Shown: piece by piece, positions 8,150 to 16,333 of the stretch | Layout: every line of letters starts with the position of its first letter | How positions within the stretch are numbered: position 1 is the first letter of the stretch | Assembly (NCBI GenBank): GCA_029263455.1 | Contig: JAJCXM010000008.1 | Span: 868,001 to 932,000, forward strand | DNA: 64,000 nt | Direction: 5' to 3' | From: Holophagae bacterium | Lineage (GTDB): Bacteria; Acidobacteriota; Holophagae; Acanthopleuribacterales; Acanthopleuribacteraceae | The notes under the pieces: model-generated | Database searches by the model: none | The model's input: only the letters and a program-made list of their open reading frames with translations | What the model was told of the DNA's origin: nothing | Position numbers and translations under genes: made by a program

Positions 8150-10249
8150 ATGCGCCGTCTTAGCATCCTTTTCATCGCAGTATCAGCCCTTATGGCAACG
8201 GATGACATCTATTTCCTCAATCTCGAATTGACCTTTGAAGAGGACAGTGTGATTGTGGCACCTGTACCAGAATCACTTGTCAGTTACGAGAATCTGAAAG
8301 ATGAGCGTTTCGATTTAGGACGCGAAATGATGGAACTGACCTTGGATGCCCCCTTTCGTCAAACGGCATTCTTGTTTCGCACTTTGGATCGGAACCGCGG
8401 CGCAGTGCTCGGCGAATCAAGTCAACCTTTGCCGATAATGAGATTTAAGCTGGAATTGGCGTTGCGGGACCTGACTGGCGAGCCACTGGAAATGCATGAG
8501 TATGACGTAGACCTTGTCTTGTCCCCTAACGAGAATGAAGGCATGATTGTCTGCGATGACGTGACCCACACCTTTGATATCAACAAAGTGAAGAGCCCGG
8601 TCCATTATCTTGAATTCTTACGCACCGTTCTTTTTCCAAAGGGTCCTGAGAAATTTGCCAGACCGGCAACGGACGAATTCATCGTTGATCTCTATTTTAA
8701 GTGGCCCAAAGTTCTAGTTAACAATAATGATGTCCCCATATTTGATCTATTCCCGTCATTGATCCTTTGGAACAAAGGCGATGTCACTAAAGTTATGATC
8801 CATTTGGGCACCACCTATGCTTATCGCCAAGATGGGATCTGGAACTTGGTGATGTCGGATCTATTTCGGCACTATGCTCAAACTATCGAAAAGTACAGCA
8901 GCATTCTCAAACAAATCGAAGACGGCGGCGGCGATGAAGATACGATTGCTGAACTAGAAGAGTATGTCCTATTGGCGCCTGCGGATAAGAAGGCTCTGGC
9001 CCGCTTACTTGACCTCTATCTTGACTACGACATGAAGCCGGAGGCGTACAGCCTTGTGTCACGCTTTCAACCCTTTTTTGCGACCATCCGCGGTGGTCTA
9101 CAGAACAAGAAAGAGCTAGCCTCGGAAGCCCGTCGTAAACGTAATCAACTGCTAGGCAAAAGGGCTCGCTTCAAACGAGATAAGAACGTTGCACTCGAGA
9201 TTACTTCGCCAGTTGATGATGACTTAGTTACCGGTACGACCAAGCTGCAATTCACGCTTGCGCAGATTTCGAGCCCTATCCTGCAGATAGACTGTTTCTT
9301 GGATGAACAGTTGATTGCAACTTTAACGGAACCGCCATTTGAAGTTCCATTCACCGTGGATGGTGAACGCGGTAAATTGGATTTGCGTGTAGTGGCCTAT
9401 TTCGAAAACGAAACCTTTCAGCGCGATGAGGTCCGTGTCAAATCCCTCGACGTTGATACCGAAGAATACGTAAACCTAGTGGGCGTACGTGCCGTTGTTA
9501 CGCAGGGTCCGTCAAAATTCTTACTGGACCTAAAAGAGTCCGACTTCAAGCTGAAAGAAAACAAAGAGGTCCGCGAAATTCTTCATTTCAAGAAAGACAC
9601 GGCTCCATTACGCATTGCCATATTAGTAGACAATTCAATATCGATGTTCGGAGAAAAGCTCTACCGCGCTCAGTACGCTGTGCATACATTCCTATCGAAG
9701 CTGCAGCCCGAAGATCGCGCCAGTATTTACACCTTTGACAATAAGGTTTTGCGCGTGTCTGACTTAACCAATGATTTCAAATCGCTACAACGACAGATGT
9801 TTACCATGAGTCCTCAGCTGGCTACATCTCTGTATGACGCCATTTTGGTTGCCACCGATCATCTGGAAGGTCAGAACGGGACCAAAGTCATTATTGCTGT
9901 TTCAGACGGCACGGACAGCTCTTCTGCCGTGACGGATATACATATCGCGAAATCACTGCGCGGTTCGCCAGTGATGGTTTATTCCATTATTCTGCCCGGC
10001 GATTTTCTGGGTCATAGCAACCGCTCTGGAAATGTCTTTTTGCAAGAGATCGCGCGCTCTACTGGTTCGATTTCTACGCGCGTGAATAAGCTCAAAAATT
10101 TGGACCAAACCTTTGATGATATTTATCAAGAACTGAAATCGTTCTATTATTTCGATTACTACTCAAGTGTATTATCAGCAGGGGAGCGAGAAATTGATAT
10201 TGACGTATCGCGTTTGGGCGCAAAAGCCAGGTTCCGGGCTCTTAACTAA
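8150..10249 (+). CDS. VWFA-domain secreted protein (acidobacterial type)
   Basis: 699 residues with an N-terminal hydrophobic signal (MRRLSILFIAVSALMA). Residues 20-330 are of unrecognised type. Residues about 345-435 look like an immunoglobulin-like segment (ITSPVDDDLVTGTTKLQFTL). Residues 440-480 carry the VRAVVTQGPSKFLLDLKESD motif that leads into the VWFA-related domain named for Acidobacteria. The VWFA domain has a complete metal site: D494-x-S496-x-S498 (DNSIS), a Thr in ATSLYD and an Asp in SDGTDSS. Such domains bind divalent metal and mediate protein contacts. ATG is preceded by GGAG. The amidase gene begins inside its 3' end. Confidence 0.85.
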   Translation: MRRLSILFIAVSALMATDDIYFLNLELTFEEDSVIVAPVPESLVSYENLKDERFDLGREMMELTLDAPFRQTAFLFRTLDRNRGAVLGESSQPLPIMRFKLELALRDLTGEPLEMHEYDVDLVLSPNENEGMIVCDDVTHTFDINKVKSPVHYLEFLRTVLFPKGPEKFARPATDEFIVDLYFKWPKVLVNNNDVPIFDLFPSLILWNKGDVTKVMIHLGTTYAYRQDGIWNLVMSDLFRHYAQTIEKYSSILKQIEDGGGDEDTIAELEEYVLLAPADKKALARLLDLYLDYDMKPEAYSLVSRFQPFFATIRGGLQNKKELASEARRKRNQLLGKRARFKRDKNVALEITSPVDDDLVTGTTKLQFTLAQISSPILQIDCFLDEQLIATLTEPPFEVPFTVDGERGKLDLRVVAYFENETFQRDEVRVKSLDVDTEEYVNLVGVRAVVTQGPSKFLLDLKESDFKLKENKEVREILHFKKDTAPLRIAILVDNSISMFGEKLYRAQYAVHTFLSKLQPEDRASIYTFDNKVLRVSDLTNDFKSLQRQMFTMSPQLATSLYDAILVATDHLEGQNGTKVIIAVSDGTDSSSAVTDIHIAKSLRGSPVMVYSIILPGDFLGHSNRSGNVFLQEIARSTGSISTRVNKLKNLDQTFDDIYQELKSFYYFDYYSSVLSAGEREIDIDVSRLGAKARFRALN

Positions 10250-11012
10250 ATCGTGGTTATTGGGGGTTTGGCTGGCGCTCTTTGTGTCTTGCAGTGCTCA
10301 TAAAATTGAAGCTGAGCCAGACCCCCGCGACTATCGCGAGCAGCTAGCCAGTCGCCGTGCTAATGCCTCTGTGGCGCCAAATATTGATACCCGTTTTGCC
10401 ATCGAAATTGATGCGGAGCGGGTCGATTTGACACGCGAGTACTTTTACTTACATAACAGAACCTTTTTTGATGCCATGCCAAGCGGTGAAGATGCCAGTG
10501 TCTTGGCCATGATTCCCAAAGTCGTGGTTGTTCATTTCACGGCCATTCCAACACTGGAAGAAACGTTGGCCTACTTTACGCCGAACCGTATTTCATCTGA
10601 TCGTGAAATGGTCGCGGTGAACGGCGACCTCAATGTGGGCATACAGTTCATCGTTGATAAGGATGGTCAGATTTATCAGTCCTATCCAGAGAATGCGGTC
10701 ACGCGCCATGTGATCGGCTTGAATCACGTTGCGATTGGCATTGAAAATGTGGGTGAGTCTGATTTAGGCCAGCAACCAAACGGTTTGACCAAGGCTCAAT
10801 TGCAGGCAAATGTGCAGCTTATCGCGTACCTTTTAGGTAAGTACCCCACCATCGATTTCGTCATTGGGCATAGCGAGTATCGCGATTTTGAAGATCCCGT
10901 CCATCCTGGCTATGGTCTCTTCACCGAATCTTCACCAAATTATCGAACGCAAAAGGTCGATCCTGGCCCACGATTCATGCTAGAGATTCGCAAACGACTA
11001 AATGCGCCGTAA
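10194..11012 (+). CDS. N-acetylmuramoyl-L-alanine amidase, probable lipoprotein
   Basis: About 272 residues. The start is uncertain: TTG at 10194 has GGGGAG (10181-10186) seven bases upstream and overlaps the preceding gene by 56 bases, while a GTG at 10167 is also in frame. A hydrophobic segment, SWLLGVWLALFVSC, precedes a Cys in a lipobox-like setting, though Phe at -3 is atypical. The Amidase_2 domain cleaves the amide between MurNAc and L-Ala in peptidoglycan. It has the zinc ligands His in VVVHFTA, His in GHSEYR, and Asp with a catalytic Lys in KVDPGPRF. Envelope location and overlap with the VWFA gene suggest joint expression. Confidence 0.85.
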   Translation: MILTYRVWAQKPGSGLLTKSWLLGVWLALFVSCSAHKIEAEPDPRDYREQLASRRANASVAPNIDTRFAIEIDAERVDLTREYFYLHNRTFFDAMPSGEDASVLAMIPKVVVVHFTAIPTLEETLAYFTPNRISSDREMVAVNGDLNVGIQFIVDKDGQIYQSYPENAVTRHVIGLNHVAIGIENVGESDLGQQPNGLTKAQLQANVQLIAYLLGKYPTIDFVIGHSEYRDFEDPVHPGYGLFTESSPNYRTQKVDPGPRFMLEIRKRLNAP

Positions 11013-11098
11013 TTATGTTCGTTTGTCTTTAACCTGCAAAACTGGATGTGCTAGATTTGGACTCAGCATTTCTATAAATCTTAAGTGATGGGACAACC

Positions 11099-11473
11099 AT
11101 GGAGGCATTTCAGGGTGTTGATTTGGCTGACAGCTTAGTTTTGGGCTGGAGCTTGAACGATGGCACCTTGTCGTTTGACATAGATGTTAGCTTGTGGCCT
11201 GACCATCCGGGCTATATCGCCAATGAAAACGGCGAGGTAGCCTGTTATCGAAAAGCACGATTGATTTTCTCTAGCGTGCGAGATTTACAAGGTCTGCGAC
11301 CTATGGAGAAAACAGAAGGCCACGATTTTGATGGGGTGAAAGACTACGGTACCATAGACTATTTCGCACAGCCCGGGCGTGGTTCGTTTGTTTTGGCCGG
11401 TGAATTTGGTGATGTCGAATTTAAGAGTGACCAGCCTCAACTTGAACTAGCGACACAAAACGAACCTGCTTGA
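11099..11473 (+). CDS. Small conserved hypothetical protein
   Basis: 124 residues, acidic, without signal peptide or membrane helix. The sequence is rich in beta-strand patterns: DSLVLGWSLNDGTLSFDIDVSLWPDHPGY near the start, then ARLIFSSVRDLQGL and a final GSFVLAGEFGDVEF. Small proteins with a WSL-x-D-x-TL-x-F-type opening and a P-x-HP-x-Y motif recur in many bacteria with no known function. Some immunity proteins have a similar size and composition, but no toxin gene is nearby. It ends 12 bases before the xanthine dehydrogenase operon, so it could be the first gene of that transcript. Confidence 0.6.
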   Translation: MEAFQGVDLADSLVLGWSLNDGTLSFDIDVSLWPDHPGYIANENGEVACYRKARLIFSSVRDLQGLRPMEKTEGHDFDGVKDYGTIDYFAQPGRGSFVLAGEFGDVEFKSDQPQLELATQNEPA

Positions 11474-11485
11474 CGAAAGGTTGGC

Positions 11486-12886
11486 ATGGCTAACATCCGT
11501 TTCATTCTCAACAATCAGTCCGTTTCCACCGATTTGCCTAGCGGCAGTCTGGCACTTGATTTCATCCGTCAGACCTCGAAATTGAGCGGCACAAAAATCG
11601 GCTGTCGCGAAGGAGATTGTGGGGCCTGTACCGTTCTGGTTGGTACGCAAAACCGTGACTCGATTGAGTACCGTGTCATGACGTCCTGTTTGTTGCCGCT
11701 AGGTCGCATACATGGCAGTCACGTGGTGACGATCGAAGGCATCAATGGAGAGCACTTGACGCCAGTTCAAAAAGCTATGGTTGATCAATCCGCCTCTCAA
11801 TGTGGCTTTTGCACCCCTGGATTTGTGATGTCCATGACTGGCTATGCTTTGGAGGAAAACAAAGATCAATTATCCGGGTTGTCTGCCATAGATGGGAATA
11901 TCTGTCGCTGTACCGGTTATAAATCAATTGAACGGGCATTATTGGCCGTCAAAGATAAGCTAGATGCCTGTCCAAACGATTCGACCAGGTTCGATTGGTT
12001 AATAGAGCATCGCTTCATACCTGATTACTTTCGAGACATGCCGGCAAGATTACGCGCCTTGGAAAAAACGGATTTTGACACAGAGGCAACTCTGATCATG
12101 GGTGGTGCCACAGATCTCAATGTGCAACGACCCGAGGAAATGATGGATACGTCCATCCGTTTTCCGGCCAAACCCGATGGTTCCGACTTCACCCTGGAGG
12201 ACGGTTATTTGTATGTTCATGCTGGCATGACAGCTGAGCAATTGAAGCGATCTCAAGTCATAGGCAAATATTTTCCACGCCTTCGCGATTATATGAATTT
12301 GATTGCCTCAACCCCTATTCGTCATATGGCGACGTTAGCTGGCAACTTTGCTAATGCTTCGCCTATCGGCGACATGACGATTATGTTTTTGGCCCTGGGG
12401 GCTGAGATCGAGCTGAAACAACAAAATAAGTCTCGCTGGATAGCGCTCAAAGACCTGTTCCTTAGCTATAAAACTTTGGCTAAAGAACCGTTGGAAGAAA
12501 TACATCGCATCCGCTTTCGTGAACCCACAAGCGAGCATAAATTTCATTTTGAGAAGGTGAGTAAACGTACTTATTTGGACATAGCAACTGTAAACTCGGC
12601 GTTATATATGCAACTTGAAGGAACGCATATCGTTGCCTGCCGCGTTGCTGCTGGCGGCGTCGCGGCTATCCCACTGGTACTTGAGAAAACGAGTGAATTC
12701 TTGACGGATAAGCAACTCACGACCGAGGTTGTAATCAATGCAGCGACGTGGGCGATGGCCGAAGTAACGCCGATCAGCGATGTTCGAGGCTCGGCCGAAT
12801 ACAAGAGACAGCTCGTCTACCAGCTGGTTCTGGCTCATTTCGCAGAGCTGGTACCGCAAGAAATCGATTTAGGTGCTTTGGTTTAA
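11486..12886 (+). CDS. xdhA: Xanthine dehydrogenase small subunit (2Fe-2S/FAD)
   Basis: 466 residues. It transfers electrons from the molybdenum site to FAD and NAD. The N-terminal ferredoxin domain has CREGDCGACTVLVG with a fourth Cys in MTSCLL. The second iron-sulfur domain has CGFCTPGF and GNICRCTGYKSI. The FAD domain (from about residue 190) has MGGATDLNVQRP and TPIRHMATLAGNFANASPIGDM. The C-terminal CO-dehydrogenase-flavoprotein-like domain follows. The ATG has AAAGG upstream. Its stop overlaps the start of xdhB (TAATG), so the two are translationally coupled. The split subunit form is the usual bacterial arrangement. Confidence 0.93.
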   Translation: MANIRFILNNQSVSTDLPSGSLALDFIRQTSKLSGTKIGCREGDCGACTVLVGTQNRDSIEYRVMTSCLLPLGRIHGSHVVTIEGINGEHLTPVQKAMVDQSASQCGFCTPGFVMSMTGYALEENKDQLSGLSAIDGNICRCTGYKSIERALLAVKDKLDACPNDSTRFDWLIEHRFIPDYFRDMPARLRALEKTDFDTEATLIMGGATDLNVQRPEEMMDTSIRFPAKPDGSDFTLEDGYLYVHAGMTAEQLKRSQVIGKYFPRLRDYMNLIASTPIRHMATLAGNFANASPIGDMTIMFLALGAEIELKQQNKSRWIALKDLFLSYKTLAKEPLEEIHRIRFREPTSEHKFHFEKVSKRTYLDIATVNSALYMQLEGTHIVACRVAAGGVAAIPLVLEKTSEFLTDKQLTTEVVINAATWAMAEVTPISDVRGSAEYKRQLVYQLVLAHFAELVPQEIDLGALV

Positions 12887-15213
12887 TGGACAGACCAATA
12901 AAGAATCAATCAAGCAAACACATAGACATGGAGCGCCATGTACGTGGCACATCATTGTATGTGGATGACTTACCGCTGCTTGACGGCACGCTGTTTGCCC
13001 ACGTAGTGCAATCACCTGTTGCCCATGGTCGCATCATAAACATGGATTTTCAGCCAGCCATGCAAGTGGCTGGCGTAAAGCACGTTATTTGCGCCCGCGA
13101 CATCCCTGGCGAGAATCAAATTGGTGGCATTTTTCCTGACGAACCACTGTTTGCTGAAGGAACCGTGCACTTTTGCGGTCAACCCATTGCACTAGTTGTC
13201 GCTGAATCAGAAGCCATTGCACGTCATGCCGCTGCACAGGTGGTTTTGGAGATCGAAGAACTTAAGGCGGTTGTTAAGCCAAGGGACGCGTTTAGAGCTG
13301 GTTCAATTATCGGAAAGACGCGAACATTTGAGCTAGGTGAACCTGATCGTGTTTGGCAAGACTGTTCATTGATCGTCGAAGGGCAGGGTGACTGTGGTGG
13401 CCAAGAACATCTCTACATTGAGACCCAAGGTGCCTATGCTATTCCGGGCGAGCTGGGTCACGTGCGTATTGTTTCATCTACTCAGGGCCCGACTGCCGTT
13501 CAGCGTACCGCTGCTCGTGTTCTCAAGCTCCCGATGCACGCCATTGAAGTTGATGTCACTAGGCTGGGCGGTGGCTTTGGAGGGAAGGAAGATCAGGCAA
13601 CGCCTTGGGCCGTAATGGCAGCACTAGCCGCACTCCTGCTTAAACGTCCAGTCAAATTAGTACTGCATCGTCTTGACGACATGGCTATGACCGGGAAACG
13701 GCATCCCTACGAATTTGACTACAAGATAGGTCTGAACGAAGAACATAAGATACTTGCTTATGAAGTCATGTTTTACCAAGATGCGGGTGCCGCAGCCGAC
13801 CTGTCACCGGCAGTTCTAGAACGTACCTTATTTCATTTCACCAATAGCTATTTTGTTCCTAACGCCCGTGCTACGGCGACCAGTTGTCGCACCCATGTCA
13901 CGCCGCATACGGCTTTTCGAGGGTTTGGCGGTCCGCAGGGGATGTTTGCCATTGAGGCTGCTATTGAGCATGCAGCCAGCCAATTACACATCCCGGCCTA
14001 TCAAATTCAACAAGAAAACCTACTAAGCGACGGTGATATGTTTCCCTACGGTCAAGTCGTGGGCGAATCACGAGCTCGGGATTGTCTGCAGCGGCTGAAG
14101 TTGAAGGTTTCATTGCCGCATGTTCATACTGAAATTGAAGCATTCAATCAAGAAAACCCGTTCAAAAAGCGGGGATTTGCGCTGATGCCGATTTGTTTTG
14201 GCATTTCATTTACCAAGACCCATATGAATCAAGCTGGCGCGTTAGTTCATGTTTATCAAGATGGCAGCGTGAGCGTAAGCACTGGCGCGGTTGAGATGGG
14301 TCAAGGTGTGTCAACTAAAATGGCTCAAGTTGCGGCAGATGTTTTTGGTCTGGGTTTGCGAACTATTAAAGTTGAGTCTACCAATACGACGCGTATCGCC
14401 AATACATCTCCGACGGCGGCAAGTGCAAGCGCCGACCTTAACGGACATGCGCTACTACTTGCTTGCGGACGCGTTGCTGCGCGCATGTTGGCAGTAGCCG
14501 CTGAATTGACAAAGTCGACGATGGAACGCGTCAACTTAATTTCGGGCCGCGTCTACGTCGATGACAAAACAACGGAGTTATCCTTCGCTGACCTCGCTCA
14601 AGCATGTTACTTACAACGTATTAATCTGTCAGAACACGCTCATTACGCGACACCAGGACTCAACTTCGACAGCAGTATCGAGCGTGGACACCCATTTGCT
14701 TATCACGTTTACGGTTGTGCCTTAGTTACAGCTACGGTCGATATTCTTCGCGGGATATACGAAATTGATCGCGTTCAGGTCGTTCATGATTTTGGTAGCT
14801 CCATGAACCTCAATGTTGATCTGGGACAAACTGAGGGCGGCATTGTGCAGGGTCTCGGGTGGATGACAATGGAGGAACTGGTTTTTGATAACGAAGGAAA
14901 ACTACGTTCTAACGCTTTGTCTACCTATAAAGTACCCGACGTCTATGCTGCTCCAAAATCTATCGATGTTGAATTCTTGGGTGAGCCAGGCAGTTCGGCT
15001 GCCATTTTCAGGTCAAAGGCGGTTGGCGAGCCTCCTCTCATGTATGGCATCGGCGGATACTTTGCCGTAAGAAATGCCATGGGTAGTTATAAGCGCACAG
15101 ATATGCCTTTTTCAGCTCCTATCACACCGGAAAAGGTCATGATGGGGCTGCGCTCTACAAAGGCATCTCGGTCTCATGCCAGCGAAGCAATTAGCGAAAG
15201 TGTGACTAGATAA
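12886..15213 (+). CDS. xdhB: Xanthine dehydrogenase molybdopterin subunit
   Basis: 775 residues, hydroxylating hypoxanthine to xanthine and xanthine to urate, with Moco as cofactor. The start is ATG at 12886, overlapping the xdhA stop; a longer frame upstream lies inside xdhA and is not used. Family motifs are GGGFGGKEDQ, TAFRGFGGPQG and VEMGQGVSTK. GEPPLMYGIGG near residue 715 supplies the conserved Glu that acts as base in this family. The N-terminus (MERHVRGTSLYVDDL) begins the small aldehyde-oxidase-like domain. The xdhC accessory gene follows after 117 bases. A different hydroxylase substrate cannot be excluded by sequence alone. Confidence 0.93.
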   Translation: MDRPIKNQSSKHIDMERHVRGTSLYVDDLPLLDGTLFAHVVQSPVAHGRIINMDFQPAMQVAGVKHVICARDIPGENQIGGIFPDEPLFAEGTVHFCGQPIALVVAESEAIARHAAAQVVLEIEELKAVVKPRDAFRAGSIIGKTRTFELGEPDRVWQDCSLIVEGQGDCGGQEHLYIETQGAYAIPGELGHVRIVSSTQGPTAVQRTAARVLKLPMHAIEVDVTRLGGGFGGKEDQATPWAVMAALAALLLKRPVKLVLHRLDDMAMTGKRHPYEFDYKIGLNEEHKILAYEVMFYQDAGAAADLSPAVLERTLFHFTNSYFVPNARATATSCRTHVTPHTAFRGFGGPQGMFAIEAAIEHAASQLHIPAYQIQQENLLSDGDMFPYGQVVGESRARDCLQRLKLKVSLPHVHTEIEAFNQENPFKKRGFALMPICFGISFTKTHMNQAGALVHVYQDGSVSVSTGAVEMGQGVSTKMAQVAADVFGLGLRTIKVESTNTTRIANTSPTAASASADLNGHALLLACGRVAARMLAVAAELTKSTMERVNLISGRVYVDDKTTELSFADLAQACYLQRINLSEHAHYATPGLNFDSSIERGHPFAYHVYGCALVTATVDILRGIYEIDRVQVVHDFGSSMNLNVDLGQTEGGIVQGLGWMTMEELVFDNEGKLRSNALSTYKVPDVYAAPKSIDVEFLGEPGSSAAIFRSKAVGEPPLMYGIGGYFAVRNAMGSYKRTDMPFSAPITPEKVMMGLRSTKASRSHASEAISESVTR

Positions 15214-15330
15214 GTCACCGGAACAAGGTGGCGATCTCTTTACGGCAAGTCATTCAGGCATAGGTCTAATGTCCCAAAGCACGGTTTCGTGTAAGAATCC
15301 CAGATAATTTCAACGGACGAAGTAGGTGCT

Positions 15331-16284
15331 GTGAATCGATCTCAACGCACGTTTTGGCGTTCGGTGCGCCAGCGATTGCAGGCTAACGAATCACTAGTCT
15401 TGTGGGTTGTTGCTGCAAGCTGGGGCAGTTCGCCCGGTAAAAGCGGCTTCATGATGAGTGTCGCCCACGACGGGTCAATCGTTGGCACAGTTGGCGGCGG
15501 TATTATGGAGCGCCAACTCATCGATCGATCGCCAAACTTAGCTGAGCCGATTCTGTTGAAACGCGTCCATCAGGCAAATGCATTGGATGGCGAACGCAGC
15601 GGCATGGTTTGTTCTGGAGGACAATGGCTGATTGGCGTTCCACTTGCTCACAAGCATTTATCGGACGTTGAGAACTTGTTAGAGCTTAGCGAATCAGGTG
15701 AACGGGTTGGTATAGCGATAGATTCCCAGGGCTTCCGATTTTGTCGAGACCCGAAATCGATTTTTGTGCACAACCAATCATTGGACTTCCAATACACGTC
15801 TGCCGTTTCATGTGTACCAACGCTTTACGTTTTGGGCGGTGGACACGTTGGTCAGGCGATTGCCAGACAGTTTGCACTCTTGGATTTTAGAGTGTTTGTC
15901 ATCGACGACCGCAATGATGCGCCTGCTATGCTAGAAGACTGTGCCGATGTCAAACAGCAATGTCCCTTTTCCCACGTGGGCACGATTGTGGATCAAGGTG
16001 CGTTAAGTTATGTCGCTGTGGTTACACGAGCGATGGATACAGACACTTGTGTCCTGAAGTCGTTGTTGAACCAGTCATTTGCGTATCTTGGGCTGATGGG
16101 CAGTCGCAGTAAGATCAAGCGTATTTTCAGGACACTAACCGAGCAAGGTGCCGATCCTGAATGGTTAAAATCGATTCATGCTCCGCTTGGATTGTCGATC
16201 GTAAACCACACGCCAGCAGAGATTGCCGTGAGCGCTGCTGCCCAAATCATTGACGTCTGGCATAAATCGTCTTCAAGTTTATGA
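15331..16284 (+). CDS. xdhC: XdhC-family molybdenum cofactor chaperone
   Basis: 317 residues. It binds Moco, protects it and promotes its insertion, often after sulfuration, into xanthine dehydrogenase. The N-terminal CoxI-like domain contains WGSSPGKSGFMM and VGGGIMERQ, with Cys in GMVCSGGQ. The C-terminal Rossmann part begins at about residue 163 with LYVLGGGHVGQAIARQ and includes GLMGSRSKIKR and GLSIVNHTPAEIAVSAAAQI. The start is GTG at 15331, with AGGTG just upstream. Placement directly after the two dehydrogenase subunits fits the usual xdhABC arrangement. Confidence 0.9.
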   Translation: MNRSQRTFWRSVRQRLQANESLVLWVVAASWGSSPGKSGFMMSVAHDGSIVGTVGGGIMERQLIDRSPNLAEPILLKRVHQANALDGERSGMVCSGGQWLIGVPLAHKHLSDVENLLELSESGERVGIAIDSQGFRFCRDPKSIFVHNQSLDFQYTSAVSCVPTLYVLGGGHVGQAIARQFALLDFRVFVIDDRNDAPAMLEDCADVKQQCPFSHVGTIVDQGALSYVAVVTRAMDTDTCVLKSLLNQSFAYLGLMGSRSKIKRIFRTLTEQGADPEWLKSIHAPLGLSIVNHTPAEIAVSAAAQIIDVWHKSSSSL

Positions 16285-16333
16285 ATCCAACAAGCAACTG
16301 GTTAGCGTAAGATAGAGAAGCAGGACAGGATTC

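Noticed and set aside
12748-12885. N-terminal extension of the molybdopterin subunit
   Set aside because: The extension lies in xdhA in another frame and has no family similarity; the ATG at 12886 overlaps the xdhA stop.
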